The notes under the pieces were generated by a model. The model saw only the letters and a program-made list of their open reading frames with translations, had not been told where the DNA came from and made no database searches. Below, in pieces: positions 49,391 through 57,956 of a stretch of 64,000 bases of DNA (its first letter is position 1; each line of letters opens with the position of its first letter). This stretch comes from UBA4744 sp963717135 (GTDB taxonomy: Bacteria; Actinomycetota; Acidimicrobiia; Spongiisociales; UBA4744), in contig CAVQVN010000009.1 in assembly GCA_963717135.1 (NCBI GenBank), positions 1,364,001 through 1,428,000 of the forward strand, read 5' to 3'. The position numbers and the translations under genes are program-made.

Positions 49391-50013
49391 TGCTGGTCGC
49401 GGTCTATCCCCCCGAGCCCTCGAACGAATTGAGGGAGGCCCTGCTGCTGGCAGGAATCGAGACCATCCCCATGCCCGAACCTCCCAATTCGGAAGATTGG
49501 GACCTGGCGATCGTCGAGGTGACGGAGGAGGCCGCCGTTCCGTTGCGGGCGGCCCGCTCCCTGGTCGAGGATCTAGGTGTCCCGGTGCTCGTGCTGATCG
49601 ACCGCAACCAGGCGGGTCTCCTGGCCGACGCCCGGTTTGTGACCGACTTCATGATCGGTCGGCCGGATCCCATCGAATTGAGAGTGCGGCTGGCTCGTCT
49701 CGCCAGGGAGGAGACCACCGGCGAGATCGTTCGATTCAAGGATCTGGAGCTCAACACGGCCACCTATCAGGCCGCCGTCACCGGCAGACCGGTAGATCTC
49801 ACATATATGGAGTACGAGTTGCTGCGCTTCTTCATCGAGAACCCCGGACGGGTATGGAGCCGTGAGCAACTGCTGTCAAAGGTTTGGGGCTACGACTATT
49901 TCGGCGGGGCCCGCACGGTCGATGTTCACGTCCGGCGGCTCCGCTCCAAATTGGGAGAAGAACGGGCGAGCTGGATCACCACGGTCCGCTCGGTTGGCTA
50001 CCGATTCGGATAA
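49390..50013 (+). CDS. glnR: GlnR-like atypical OmpR-family regulator
   Basis: A 207-residue regulator. Residues about 110-207 form an OmpR-type winged helix: DLTYMEYELLRFFIENPGR, EQLLSKVWGYDYFGGARTVD and VHVRRLRSKLG are very close to GlnR, the global nitrogen regulator of actinobacteria. The N-terminal receiver-like half is divergent; at the place of the GlnR Asp (AIVD) it has Glu (AIVE), and no classical acidic pocket is seen. Like GlnR it probably responds without phosphorylation. The ATG at 49390 shares a base with the stop of the glutamine synthetase gene. It is followed by a GGCGTC palindrome. GlnR identity is likely but orthology is unproven. Confidence 0.8.
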   Translation: MLVAVYPPEPSNELREALLLAGIETIPMPEPPNSEDWDLAIVEVTEEAAVPLRAARSLVEDLGVPVLVLIDRNQAGLLADARFVTDFMIGRPDPIELRVRLARLAREETTGEIVRFKDLELNTATYQAAVTGRPVDLTYMEYELLRFFIENPGRVWSREQLLSKVWGYDYFGGARTVDVHVRRLRSKLGEERASWITTVRSVGYRFG

Positions 50014-50020
50014 ACCCAGA

Positions 50021-50074
50021 CGTTTTTGGCGTCAATCTGCCACCAAATCCGGTGTTAGTTCGACGCCAAAAGCG
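50021..50074. repeat. GGCGTC palindrome, copy 3 (terminator-like)
   Basis: CGTTTTTGGCGTC (50021-50033) pairs with GACGCCAAAAGCG (50062-50074) with one mismatch. It lies 8 bases after the stop of the GlnR-like gene, so it is well placed to end the transcript. The right inner sequence GGTGTTAGTTCGACGCC is shared with the copy at 37531-37579. Confidence 0.75.
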
Positions 50075-50107
50075 TAGGGTGTCAGGAGCGAACACGGAAG
50101 GAAACCT

Positions 50108-50542
50108 ATGGCAGCTCCCGACGCAGTAAGTGCCTTGAAGAAGGTCTCCCTTTTCAGCAGTTTGACCGACAGCCAGATCGGCACGGTGGCCAGTGAGGCC
50201 AACGAGCGCCTTTTTCACGACGGCGATCTGATTGTGAAACAGGGTGACACCGGCGCGGCCGGTTTCTGGGTCATCCTCGACGGCAGCGTTGAGGTACGAA
50301 GAGGGACGGTCAGCCTGGCAACCCTCGGTCCTGGTGAGTACTTCGGCGAAATGGCTCTCGTCTCCGACCATTCGACGCCCCGCTCGGCGGACGTCGTGGC
50401 CATCGATGAGGTCCACGCCATACAGCTGACCCGTTGGGACCTGCGCGGCCTGATTCTGGCCCACCCGGAGATCGCTTTGTCGATGCTGGCCGACCTGGCG
50501 GATCGCATCCGCCAGGCCGACGAAGCGCTGGCGAGGCGCTAG
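50108..50542 (+). CDS. cyclic nucleotide-binding domain protein
   Basis: A 144-residue stand-alone cNMP-binding (CRP-like) domain without a DNA-binding helix-turn-helix. LKKVSLFSSLTDSQIGTVAS starts it; the phosphate-binding cassette is at about residues 77-92 (GPGEYFGEMALVSDHSTPRS), close to the consensus GE-hydrophobic-R-A-A. It may be a small regulatory subunit of another protein. The ATG at 50108 follows GGAAGGAAA. Its end overlaps the end of the convergent 1280-residue STAND gene by four bases. Confidence 0.88.
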   Translation: MAAPDAVSALKKVSLFSSLTDSQIGTVASEANERLFHDGDLIVKQGDTGAAGFWVILDGSVEVRRGTVSLATLGPGEYFGEMALVSDHSTPRSADVVAIDEVHAIQLTRWDLRGLILAHPEIALSMLADLADRIRQADEALARR

Positions 50543-53500
50543 CCGGACGGCTCGCAGTCCGGCGGGTTCTCACATCCGATGGCGTGCAGGGTGCCGCTCA
50601 CGTCGGCGACGAAAACTATCGCCGTGCCCGGCGCCGGAGAGGTGACCGACTGGGCGCCCAGGTTGTACCGCCACAACTCCTGGCCGTCTTTGTCCACCGC
50701 GTATACCCATCCGTCATCGCTGGTGAAATAGACGCCCCCATTGACGACCACCGGCCACCGGACCGCCCCGTCAAGGCCACCCAGCTCATCTGTCCCCGGA
50801 AAGGCCCACAGCCGTTGCGAGGTGTTCAGATCCCAGGCTTCCAGATAGCGGCCGTTCCCCGTGTAGAGGACCCCATCGGCGATCGCCGGGGATGATTCAA
50901 CCGGCGCCGACAGCGATATCGAGGGGGCCGGACCACATGATCCGGCCCGCCGCGCCTCGATCGTCAACCCGTCACGTACCGGAATGTAGATCACCCCATC
51001 CGCAATCACCGGTTCTGACGTGATCGGCAACCCACCCCCCGGATAGCACTCCTCGCCGATCCCCGACTCGGCATCGATCTTCCACAGAACCCCGGCCTCG
51101 GTGCCTACATATACAAACCCGTCCAAACCAACCGGAGCAACCGTGACCTTGCTTCCCGCCGCAAACGGCACCTCCCACAACGGCGCCAGCGTGGCCGCAT
51201 CCAGAGCCCAAACCTCCCCAGCTTCGGTCCCGAAGAAGGCCCGATCGTCCATGATCAAAGGAGCTGCTTCAATCGGATCCAACGAAGGGGTCCCCAACAC
51301 CGGAAACACCTGCGCGGTGGCAATCTGCGCGAAGACATCCCGGGAGCGGAACCTCCCATCCAGGGACCCGAAGAACACCCGCATCTCCGTGTCGGTGGCC
51401 CCCGGGGCGGCCCCCGGAGCGGTCACTTCCGCCACCATCGGCGCCCCCGCCACTGGGCCGTCGGTGGGGACGCTCCACAAGAATGGTGGATCCGAAGTCA
51501 CCACCAACCCATACAGGATGCCGTCGTCAGACCCGAACACCACTGTCTCCCCAAACACCGCCGGCGACGACCGAATACGATCGGCGGCCTGGAAATTCCA
51601 GTAGTAACCATCGGCCGAGGGCAGCACCGGCCGGGTTGACACCCCCGGCAAACCCGCCGCCCCCTGCGCTCCGATATCCGCCCGGAAACTCCACTGGGCC
51701 GCAATCCGATCGGTCTTGGCCGGAACCCCCAAGTCGTTGTCCCAGGGCATTGTTGTAGTCGTTGTTATGGTCGTCGTTGTGGTGGCATCCGTCTCCTCAA
51801 CGGTCCCTTCATCGGGGCCGAACAGGTTGACGGCCAGGATTCCACCCACGGCCAGCACCGCGGCTCCACCCAGCCCGGCGGCCAGCAACTGCCAGAGCGG
51901 ACGGCGGCGCGGCCTCCTCCGTAGGCCCCCGGCCCGGCGCTGCGCCGGACTGAGCAGTGTGTCCACCGAACCGAACCCGGCAGCCGCCAGGGATTCCTCC
52001 AACTCCCCTTCCAGTTCGGCGACTGCGGCTTCGTAAGCTTCGTCGGCGACGTCGGGAGCGGCCAGAGCGGGGGCGATGGCCGGCAGAGCGCTCCACTCCT
52101 CCCGCCATGCATCGGGAACATGGTCGGCCATTTCCTTGACCGCGGCGATGACGGCCGCACTGGCCGGCCGCTTCCAGAGGTCGCCGGCCTGAACGGCTTC
52201 GGCCGCCAGCGGGGGTACTCCGATTTGGACTGCCAGAGCGGCTGCTTCTCCGGCCAGGCGGGGATCCTTCTCGTAGATCGCCCGGGCCTTGAGGAGTTGG
52301 GCGGCCGTCAGATACCACTTGTTATTCAGCAATTCGTCGGTGAGAGTGAGTGCCTCATCCTCCGGCCATGGCAACCCGCGGGCGCCGTCCAGCGCCATCT
52401 GCAACACCCGGATCTTCAAACGCCACCGCCACCCGTCGATACCCGGTGGAGTTGTCTCAACCGCGCGTTGAGCCTCTTCGGAGGCTTCCGCCAGCCGTCC
52501 CAGACCCCTCAATGCGTCGGCCCGCAAGTACCGGGCGGCATTCTCCCATCCGAGTTGCTTCTGGACCGCCACCGCCAGCATGTCGTCGGAGGCCTTCAAG
52601 GCCTCTTCATAGCGATGAATGAGCAGCATGCCTTCGGCCGCGCTCATGTGGGGGATGTGGGTTATCGGCAGGCCCGCCGTATCGGCGTCTTTCATGGCCC
52701 GCTGCCGGGTCGCTTCGCCCTCGGTGATCCGGCCCCGCATGAACAACGCTCGCGACCACTGGGCTTCTCTGTCGCTTCGCCACGACACCCCTCCCAGCTG
52801 TTCCGCTTCGTCGGTCACTTCGGCGAACTGGACTTCGGCTTGCCGGGCCTGGCCACGGTCAAAAGCAATCCAGGCCCCATTGACGTGGGCCCAGTGGAGT
52901 TGCATTGAGGTTCCAACGCTTCTGACAATCTCCAGACCCTTTTCGTACTCGGCATCGGCCTCGACTCCAAAGCCCAGCCGGTTGATGATCCGCGCATGAA
53001 GGGTCAAGAGTGAGCCGTGCTTGGCCGGTTCCTCGATCGCCAGCGCTTCGTGAAGTCCGGCAGCCGCATAACTCTCGGCAACCTGGGATCGTTGCAGGTC
53101 GAGCGCTACCGAGGCTGCATACCCCAAGGCATCGACTTTGCGGGAACCACTCAGCAATCGCGAGGCGTGATCGGCGTCTTCGAGCGCCATTTCCAGCCAC
53201 ACGGCGGCCTGATAGCACTGTGCTCGAGCGAGACGCAGGCGGCCTTCGAGCTGGGCATCATCCGACCCGGATTCTTCACACGCCTGGAGAGCTCCCTGGA
53301 CGATCGGCAAGGCCTCACCGAAAGCCTGCCGGTCGGCGGCGGCCAGGGCGGCGGTCGACAGAAGCCGGAGGGCCTCGTCCCATCGAGCGGCGGCCAAGTA
53401 GTAGCCGCCGACCACGGCCGGCTCACGAGAGTCCAAGCCGAGGGCCGACTTGGCATCCGCCAGTTCTCCAAACGCCCGGGCCCGGCGTACCTCTCCCATG

Positions 53501-54381
53501 CGATCGGTGACCCGCTCGGCCGCTGCCGCGTTCAACGGCATGAACCCCTCAACAGATTCCCGGATCAAACCTTCGCCGGCCAGAGTTTCACCCATCTCCA
53601 ACACATCGTCGGAGGACATGGCGAGCAGCGACCCGGCCAGCGGCAACGAGACCGGCTTGGCGGCCAGACTCACAGCCTCAACGAGTTTGCGGGCCGGACG
53701 ATCGAGTTCCGTCACTCGATCCCAAACGCCCGCGGCTTGCGGAGGCGGACCTGAGGCAACCAGCTTTCCCCCGTCCCAGGCCAGGGTCCCACCGGACATC
53801 CATTGCTCTGCCAAATCCACCAAATCTTGCAGAAGCCCACCGGAGCGTTCGATCAGAACTCGAGCCGTCTCGCCATCCGCGGTTATCGGAGCTACTTCGT
53901 CCACTGTGAGCGGTTCGAGGCGGAGTCGCTCAAATGAACCAACCCGGGTCGCGGTGTCGATGAGTTTCCGAAAGGCGAGTTCCGGGTATCCGGTTAGCTC
54001 GGTGTGGGCGGCCACGAGGAGGATTCCGGCGTTGGTTCCGGCCATCACTCCCTGCAGATTTGCCAGGGAAGTCCCGTCTGCCCATTGGGCGTCGGATATC
54101 AGGAGGGCCGTCGGCCGGGCCGGCGGTTCTTCCAACGAAACGCCAAGCACGCCCGCCAACCCCCCCGGGGTAGAGACGCTGGCAGGAAAGAGGGCGGCGC
54201 GCCGGGTCTCGATGCCCGCAGCGGCCAACCGTCGTTCGCATTCATCGATTAGTGCCGTCCGCCCCGAACCAGCCACCCCCTCCAGGGAGACAAGCGTCAC
54301 CCGCCCCGCGCTCACTTCCGCAATTGCGCGGTCCAGCGTGTCGAGATGTTGCGCACGGCCGAGCAGTGCCAACGGGTTCAT
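50539..54381 (-). CDS. transmembrane STAND-like ATPase with TPR repeats and PQQ-type beta-propeller
   Basis: A 1280-residue single-pass protein. Residues 1-300 are a STAND/AAA-type ATPase with P-loop GVAGSGRT at 35-42, where Arg replaces the usual Walker Lys, and Walker B LLISDAQWAD at 93-102. About 320-780 is TPR-like helical repeats. A basic stretch (RRRPRRRP) and one membrane helix (about 828-850) follow, then a Thr-rich linker (about 864-879). The last roughly 390 residues form a PQQ-type beta-propeller (units such as SSPAVFGETVVFGSDDGILYGL and GFVYVGTEAGVLWKID). The propeller would be outside and the ATPase inside, so it may be a surface sensor. The ATG at 54381 follows GGAGG; 54411 is an upstream alternative. 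Confidence 0.88.
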   Translation of the reverse strand: MNPLALLGRAQHLDTLDRAIAEVSAGRVTLVSLEGVAGSGRTALIDECERRLAAAGIETRRAALFPASVSTPGGLAGVLGVSLEEPPARPTALLISDAQWADGTSLANLQGVMAGTNAGILLVAAHTELTGYPELAFRKLIDTATRVGSFERLRLEPLTVDEVAPITADGETARVLIERSGGLLQDLVDLAEQWMSGGTLAWDGGKLVASGPPPQAAGVWDRVTELDRPARKLVEAVSLAAKPVSLPLAGSLLAMSSDDVLEMGETLAGEGLIRESVEGFMPLNAAAAERVTDRMGEVRRARAFGELADAKSALGLDSREPAVVGGYYLAAARWDEALRLLSTAALAAADRQAFGEALPIVQGALQACEESGSDDAQLEGRLRLARAQCYQAAVWLEMALEDADHASRLLSGSRKVDALGYAASVALDLQRSQVAESYAAAGLHEALAIEEPAKHGSLLTLHARIINRLGFGVEADAEYEKGLEIVRSVGTSMQLHWAHVNGAWIAFDRGQARQAEVQFAEVTDEAEQLGGVSWRSDREAQWSRALFMRGRITEGEATRQRAMKDADTAGLPITHIPHMSAAEGMLLIHRYEEALKASDDMLAVAVQKQLGWENAARYLRADALRGLGRLAEASEEAQRAVETTPPGIDGWRWRLKIRVLQMALDGARGLPWPEDEALTLTDELLNNKWYLTAAQLLKARAIYEKDPRLAGEAAALAVQIGVPPLAAEAVQAGDLWKRPASAAVIAAVKEMADHVPDAWREEWSALPAIAPALAAPDVADEAYEAAVAELEGELEESLAAAGFGSVDTLLSPAQRRAGGLRRRPRRRPLWQLLAAGLGGAAVLAVGGILAVNLFGPDEGTVEETDATTTTTITTTTTMPWDNDLGVPAKTDRIAAQWSFRADIGAQGAAGLPGVSTRPVLPSADGYYWNFQAADRIRSSPAVFGETVVFGSDDGILYGLVVTSDPPFLWSVPTDGPVAGAPMVAEVTAPGAAPGATDTEMRVFFGSLDGRFRSRDVFAQIATAQVFPVLGTPSLDPIEAAPLIMDDRAFFGTEAGEVWALDAATLAPLWEVPFAAGSKVTVAPVGLDGFVYVGTEAGVLWKIDAESGIGEECYPGGGLPITSEPVIADGVIYIPVRDGLTIEARRAGSCGPAPSISLSAPVESSPAIADGVLYTGNGRYLEAWDLNTSQRLWAFPGTDELGGLDGAVRWPVVVNGGVYFTSDDGWVYAVDKDGQELWRYNLGAQSVTSPAPGTAIVFVADVSGTLHAIGCENPPDCEPSG

Positions 54382-54450
54382 CTTCACCTCCGGGGTGGAG
54401 AGCATAGGCAAGCTGAGGCTCCTGTGTCGGACAACGGTCGGGTTGTCCGC

Positions 54451-55302
54451 TCAGTCCTCCCCGAGCAGGATCTCGAGCACCGTTCGATCAATGACCGCCT
54501 CATCGGACCAACGGTGCTCCAGGTTCTCCATCCCCACCCACGAGCGGAGCGCCTCGCGGAGATCAGCGCTGTACCCGCGACCGGCGCCGGTATCGATTCC
54601 CCTGGCGGTGAGCGCCCGTCGGATCTGGGCCGGCAGCGGGGCCTTGATCTCAACCCATTCGAGCGAAGCGGGATTGGGGAACAACAGCTCGTGGACACCC
54701 ATCAGGCGCTCCAGTTCAGTAATCGGATCGGCATGATCATCAACCCGCAGGTCTACCGCCACGTCCGAACCTCCTGCGTAACCCCCGCCCGCCCGCACCA
54801 CCAGGAGCGCGGCGGATTGGCGCCCTCTCCGATCTCCGCCCGCCGCGTCGCCGGCCGCCAGGGCCTGAAACAACCGCCGGGCCAGGGTCCCCTCGCTGGA
54901 TTCGAACGAAGATGCCATCGCTTCGATCACTGGCGGGCCGGTGAGGATATTCCCCTGGCACGCATACCCCAGCCCGGTTCTGCCGCCCGCCCAATCAAAA
55001 CAGCCCTCGCCGGTGGCCGTGGCCGATCCTCCCTGTGCGTCGATAATGCCGATCTGACGCTGGGACCTGAGATCGTCGCCTCCGAGTAGAGCAGCCGAGG
55101 TGGCCGGGGCATCGAGACCCGACTCCAGGAGCTGCAAACCGTCGTGTCCATACGACACGTTGGCGAACGCCTGCGTGGCGACCGCCCCGGCCCCGGCCCT
55201 GGCCCAGGGCACTACCGCACCCACCGAAAGGAACTTGGAGGCAACCGCCACGCCCCACTCCGGTCCCGCAAAAGGATCCCAGGCAACAATGGAAAAGGTC
55301 AT
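54451..55302 (-). CDS. DUF1028 family protein
   Basis: A 283-residue protein of the DUF1028 (Ntn-hydrolase-like) family. It opens MTFSIVAWDPFAGPEWGVAVASKF, with VGAVVPWARAGAGAVATQA and the GCFDWAGGRTGLGYACQGNIL segment close behind, all family hallmarks. A C-terminal region of about 60 residues contains LREALRSWVGMENLEHRW, which in related proteins is a small added helical domain. The enzymatic activity of DUF1028 is not established. The ATG at 55302 lies in a heptamer-repeat spacer. Its stop is 69 bases before the start of the downstream STAND gene. Confidence 0.87.
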   Translation of the reverse strand: MTFSIVAWDPFAGPEWGVAVASKFLSVGAVVPWARAGAGAVATQAFANVSYGHDGLQLLESGLDAPATSAALLGGDDLRSQRQIGIIDAQGGSATATGEGCFDWAGGRTGLGYACQGNILTGPPVIEAMASSFESSEGTLARRLFQALAAGDAAGGDRRGRQSAALLVVRAGGGYAGGSDVAVDLRVDDHADPITELERLMGVHELLFPNPASLEWVEIKAPLPAQIRRALTARGIDTGAGRGYSADLREALRSWVGMENLEHRWSDEAVIDRTVLEILLGED

Positions 55303-55413
55303 GAATAGTTCCCAGTTCCCAGTTTCCAGTTACCACAGCCGCTCACTGCGTGGGTGACCAACAACTCAGGCCGGTTCACAACTGCCGACTGGTTGCTGGT
55401 CACTGGAGACTTC
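55303..55413. repeat. composite intergenic repeat, short copy
   Basis: The 111-base gap contains a CAGTTCCCAGTTTCCAGTTA heptamer tract (about 55311-55332). The rest of the gap (ACAACTGCCGACTGGTTGCT and the flank) shows no other clear unit. Confidence 0.65.
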
Positions 55414-56931
55414 CTACCCAAACTCGATGCCCTGGGCGAGGGGGAGGTCGTCGCCCCAGTTGATGGTCGTCGTCTGGCGCCGCATATAGACCTTCCAGGC
55501 ATCTGATCCGGCCTCACGGCCTCCACCGGTCTCCTTCTCGCCACCAAACGCCCCACCGATCTCCGCACCGGACGTGCCGATGTTCACGTTGGCAATCCCG
55601 CAGTCCGAGCCCAGATGCGATAGGAAGGTTTCGGCGCTCTTCAGCGAATCCGTGAAGATGGCAGACGATAGACCCTGGGGAACCCCATTCTGGACGGCGA
55701 TGGCCTCATCCAGATCATCCACCGGGATGATGTAGAGCAACGGGGCAAAGGTCTCTTCCCGGAGGATCGGGGCACCCTTGTCTATCAAGACGATGGTCGG
55801 TTCGGCAAACGCCGCGCCGAGTTCGGGCAAGCGATGGCCTCCGCACAGCACCTTGCCGCCTTGCTCCTCGGCGATCGCCACCGCAGTCAACATCGTCTCG
55901 ACGGCATCGGCGTCGACCAGCGGCCCCATGAGGGTCGCCGGCTCGAGTGGATCACCAATCGTCACCTGACCGTAGGCGTCGACCAGCTTCTGGGTCACCC
56001 GGTCGACCACCCCGCGCTGGACGATCAGACGTCGAAGCGACGTGCAACGCTGCCCGGCCGTGCCGACTGCGGCAAACAAGGCTCCCCTCACGGCTAGATC
56101 GAGATCGGCGTCATCCATCACGATGATGGCGTTGTTGCCGCCCAACTCCAGAATGGACCGGCCCAGGCGCTTGGCCACACCGGTACTCACTTTGTATCCC
56201 ATGTCGCACGACCCGGTAGCGGAAACCAGCGGAACCCGGTGATCGTGAACGATGGCTTCACCGATATCGGCACCACCTCCAACGACGAGATTGAATACTG
56301 CCTCGAAACCCGACCCCTCCATAACCTGGTGAGCAATGTTGGTAACCGCGATTGCCGTAAGCGGAGTCATGCTCGACGGCTTCCAGATATTGGTGTCACC
56401 ACACACTGCCGCGATGGCCGAGTTCCAGGCCCAAACCGCCACGGGGAAGTTGAAAGAGGTGATCGAAGCCACGGGGCCGAGCGGATGCCACTGCTCGTAC
56501 ATGCGATGTCGGGGACGCTCCGACATCATGGTCAACCCGTAGAGCTGGCGAGAGAGGCCGACCGCGAAGTCGGTGATGTCGATCATCTCTTGGACTTCGC
56601 CCTCACCCTCGGCAAGGATCTTCCCCATCTCCAGTGAGACCAGGGCGCCCAGAGCCGTTTTCTTCTCTCGGAGGGCGTTTCCCAGGAGTCGCACGTACTC
56701 GCCTCGCTGCGGGGCGGGCAACATCCGCCACTCGGCAAAGGTGGCCATCGACGTACCGACCACCTGCTCGTATTCCTCGGTCGATGCCCGGCGCACCGTG
56801 GCCAGCACCCGGCCGGTGGCCGGGTTGATGCTTTCGATTTCCCGCCCGGAACCGGGCAGCCATCCTCCGGCGTAGACGCCCGAGTTCGATTGCTGCAACC
56901 CGAGCCGGGCGAAGACCTCAGCCTTTTCCAT
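55414..56931 (-). CDS. aldehyde dehydrogenase, ALDH7/piperideine-6-carboxylate type
   Basis: A 505-residue NAD(P)-dependent aldehyde dehydrogenase. LELGGNNAIIVMDDADL contains the catalytic Glu; the nucleophile Cys296 is in GQRCTSLRR, and NVNIGTSGAEIGGAFGGEKETGGGREAGSDAWK is the ALDH7 (antiquitin) pattern. The likely reaction is oxidation of 2-aminoadipate semialdehyde (piperideine-6-carboxylate) to 2-aminoadipate in lysine degradation; this rests on subgroup resemblance only. The ATG at 56931 has GGAGG six bases upstream, whereas the in-frame ATG at 56937 is directly adjacent to it. It is followed leftward by the DUF1028 gene. Confidence 0.9.
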   Translation of the reverse strand: MEKAEVFARLGLQQSNSGVYAGGWLPGSGREIESINPATGRVLATVRRASTEEYEQVVGTSMATFAEWRMLPAPQRGEYVRLLGNALREKKTALGALVSLEMGKILAEGEGEVQEMIDITDFAVGLSRQLYGLTMMSERPRHRMYEQWHPLGPVASITSFNFPVAVWAWNSAIAAVCGDTNIWKPSSMTPLTAIAVTNIAHQVMEGSGFEAVFNLVVGGGADIGEAIVHDHRVPLVSATGSCDMGYKVSTGVAKRLGRSILELGGNNAIIVMDDADLDLAVRGALFAAVGTAGQRCTSLRRLIVQRGVVDRVTQKLVDAYGQVTIGDPLEPATLMGPLVDADAVETMLTAVAIAEEQGGKVLCGGHRLPELGAAFAEPTIVLIDKGAPILREETFAPLLYIIPVDDLDEAIAVQNGVPQGLSSAIFTDSLKSAETFLSHLGSDCGIANVNIGTSGAEIGGAFGGEKETGGGREAGSDAWKVYMRRQTTTINWGDDLPLAQGIEFG

Positions 56932-56965
56932 GGTCATCCTCCACGAGTCCTCTCGTACTGCTCTA

Positions 56966-57352
56966 CTAATACTTGCGTGCCGCGATCACTTCGATCTCGA
57001 CCAGGAATCCGCCCGGAAGGGCAGCCACCTGCACGGTCGAACGCGCCGGCGGCTTCTCGTCGAAGTAGCCGCCGTAGATATCGTTGACTGCCGGGAAGTC
57101 GTTGATGTCGGCCAGGAAGATAGTGGTCTTGACCACATCTGCCAGAGAGAGGCCAACGTCACCCAGTATGGCCTTCAGGTTCAGCATGATCTGTTTGGCC
57201 TGGGCGGCAACATCGTCGGGACCCCGCTCGCCGGTGACAGGGTCAATGGCCACCTGTCCCGACACGAAAACGAAATCACCAGCTTCGACGGCCACCGAAT
57301 ATGGACCTAGGGCGCCGGGGGCGCTGGGGGTGTCCAGCACTCGCTTGGGCAT
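56966..57352 (-). CDS. ridA: RidA/YjgF family enamine/imine deaminase
   Basis: A 128-residue RidA-family protein that would hydrolyse reactive enamine/imine intermediates. APGALGPYSVAVEAGDFVF, FVSGQVAIDP, NLKAILGDVGLSLADVVKTT and PARSTVQVAALPGGFLVEIE (with the conserved Arg) are all present. The ATG at 57352 follows GAGGAGATGTC. It is 34 bases upstream of the aldehyde dehydrogenase start in the same direction, so the two probably form an operon. Confidence 0.94.
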   Translation of the reverse strand: MPKRVLDTPSAPGALGPYSVAVEAGDFVFVSGQVAIDPVTGERGPDDVAAQAKQIMLNLKAILGDVGLSLADVVKTTIFLADINDFPAVNDIYGGYFDEKPPARSTVQVAALPGGFLVEIEVIAARKY

Positions 57353-57441
57353 GACATCTCCTCGAGATTGGGTACGGGCCTCAGCACTTGGGAACAACCC
57401 CAGGCTACCGGGCGAAGGTACGTAGGTTTCTCCAAACGAGT

Positions 57442-57467
57442 AAAGGGACCCGGCCGGGTCCCTTTTT
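57442..57467. terminator. intrinsic terminator (palindromic)
   Basis: A perfect palindrome has arms AAAGGGACCC (57442-57451) and GGGTCCCTTT (57456-57465) around GGCC. It is followed by TT on the plus strand, giving TTTTT, and preceded by AAA, giving TTT on the minus strand. It lies between the erpA stop (57486) and the ridA region, so it should end leftward erpA transcripts. Confidence 0.8.
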
Positions 57468-57485
57468 CGAAGATGGGGTCATGTC

Positions 57486-57851
57486 TCAGCTGAAACTGTT
57501 GCCGCACCCGCAGGACTTGGTGACGTTCGGGTTGTTGATGGCGAACCCGGCGCCCATCAGCCCCTCCTGGTAATCCAGCGTGGACCCGCGCAGCATCTCG
57601 GCCGACTGGTTGTCGACCACCACCCGGATATCCCCGTATTCCTCGATGATGTCTGCTTCATCGTCGAGCTCGGAATCGAAGAACATCTCGTACGAGAAGC
57701 CGCTGCAACCACCGGGACGTACTCCCATCCGCAGAAACAGGGCCGGATCACCTTCGGCCTGGATCAGGTTTTTGATCTTGGTCACGGCGTTATCAGTGAC
57801 GATGACCGCACGCGGCGGAACGGATGACTTGATCGAAACCAGTTGCTCCAT
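57486..57851 (-). CDS. erpA: A-type iron-sulfur cluster carrier
   Basis: A 121-residue A-type carrier (IscA/ErpA/SufA) that delivers Fe-S clusters to apo-proteins. The three conserved cysteines are in GGCSGFSYEM and in the C-terminal CGCGNSF. The N-terminal extension MEQLVSIKSSVPPRAVIVTD precedes the usual start of the domain. The ATG at 57851 follows GGAG. It is divergent from the Mrp/ApbC gene, another Fe-S factor, with a 105-base shared spacer; a TATACT hexamer at 57891-57886 (minus) could be its -10 element. Confidence 0.93.
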   Translation of the reverse strand: MEQLVSIKSSVPPRAVIVTDNAVTKIKNLIQAEGDPALFLRMGVRPGGCSGFSYEMFFDSELDDEADIIEEYGDIRVVVDNQSAEMLRGSTLDYQEGLMGAGFAINNPNVTKSCGCGNSFS

Positions 57852-57956
57852 GGACGGACTCCTCTGTCTCCTTCGGTGGACCGGCAGTATAGGTCACCTC
57901 CTGTCCATAATTCCCAATATCTGCGTAGTGCAAATACCTACGTAGCATGCACGGCT

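Noticed and set aside
54382..54411. Upstream start for the STAND-propeller gene
   Set aside because: ATG 54381 has GGAGG at good spacing; the 10 extra residues from 54411 have no such support.
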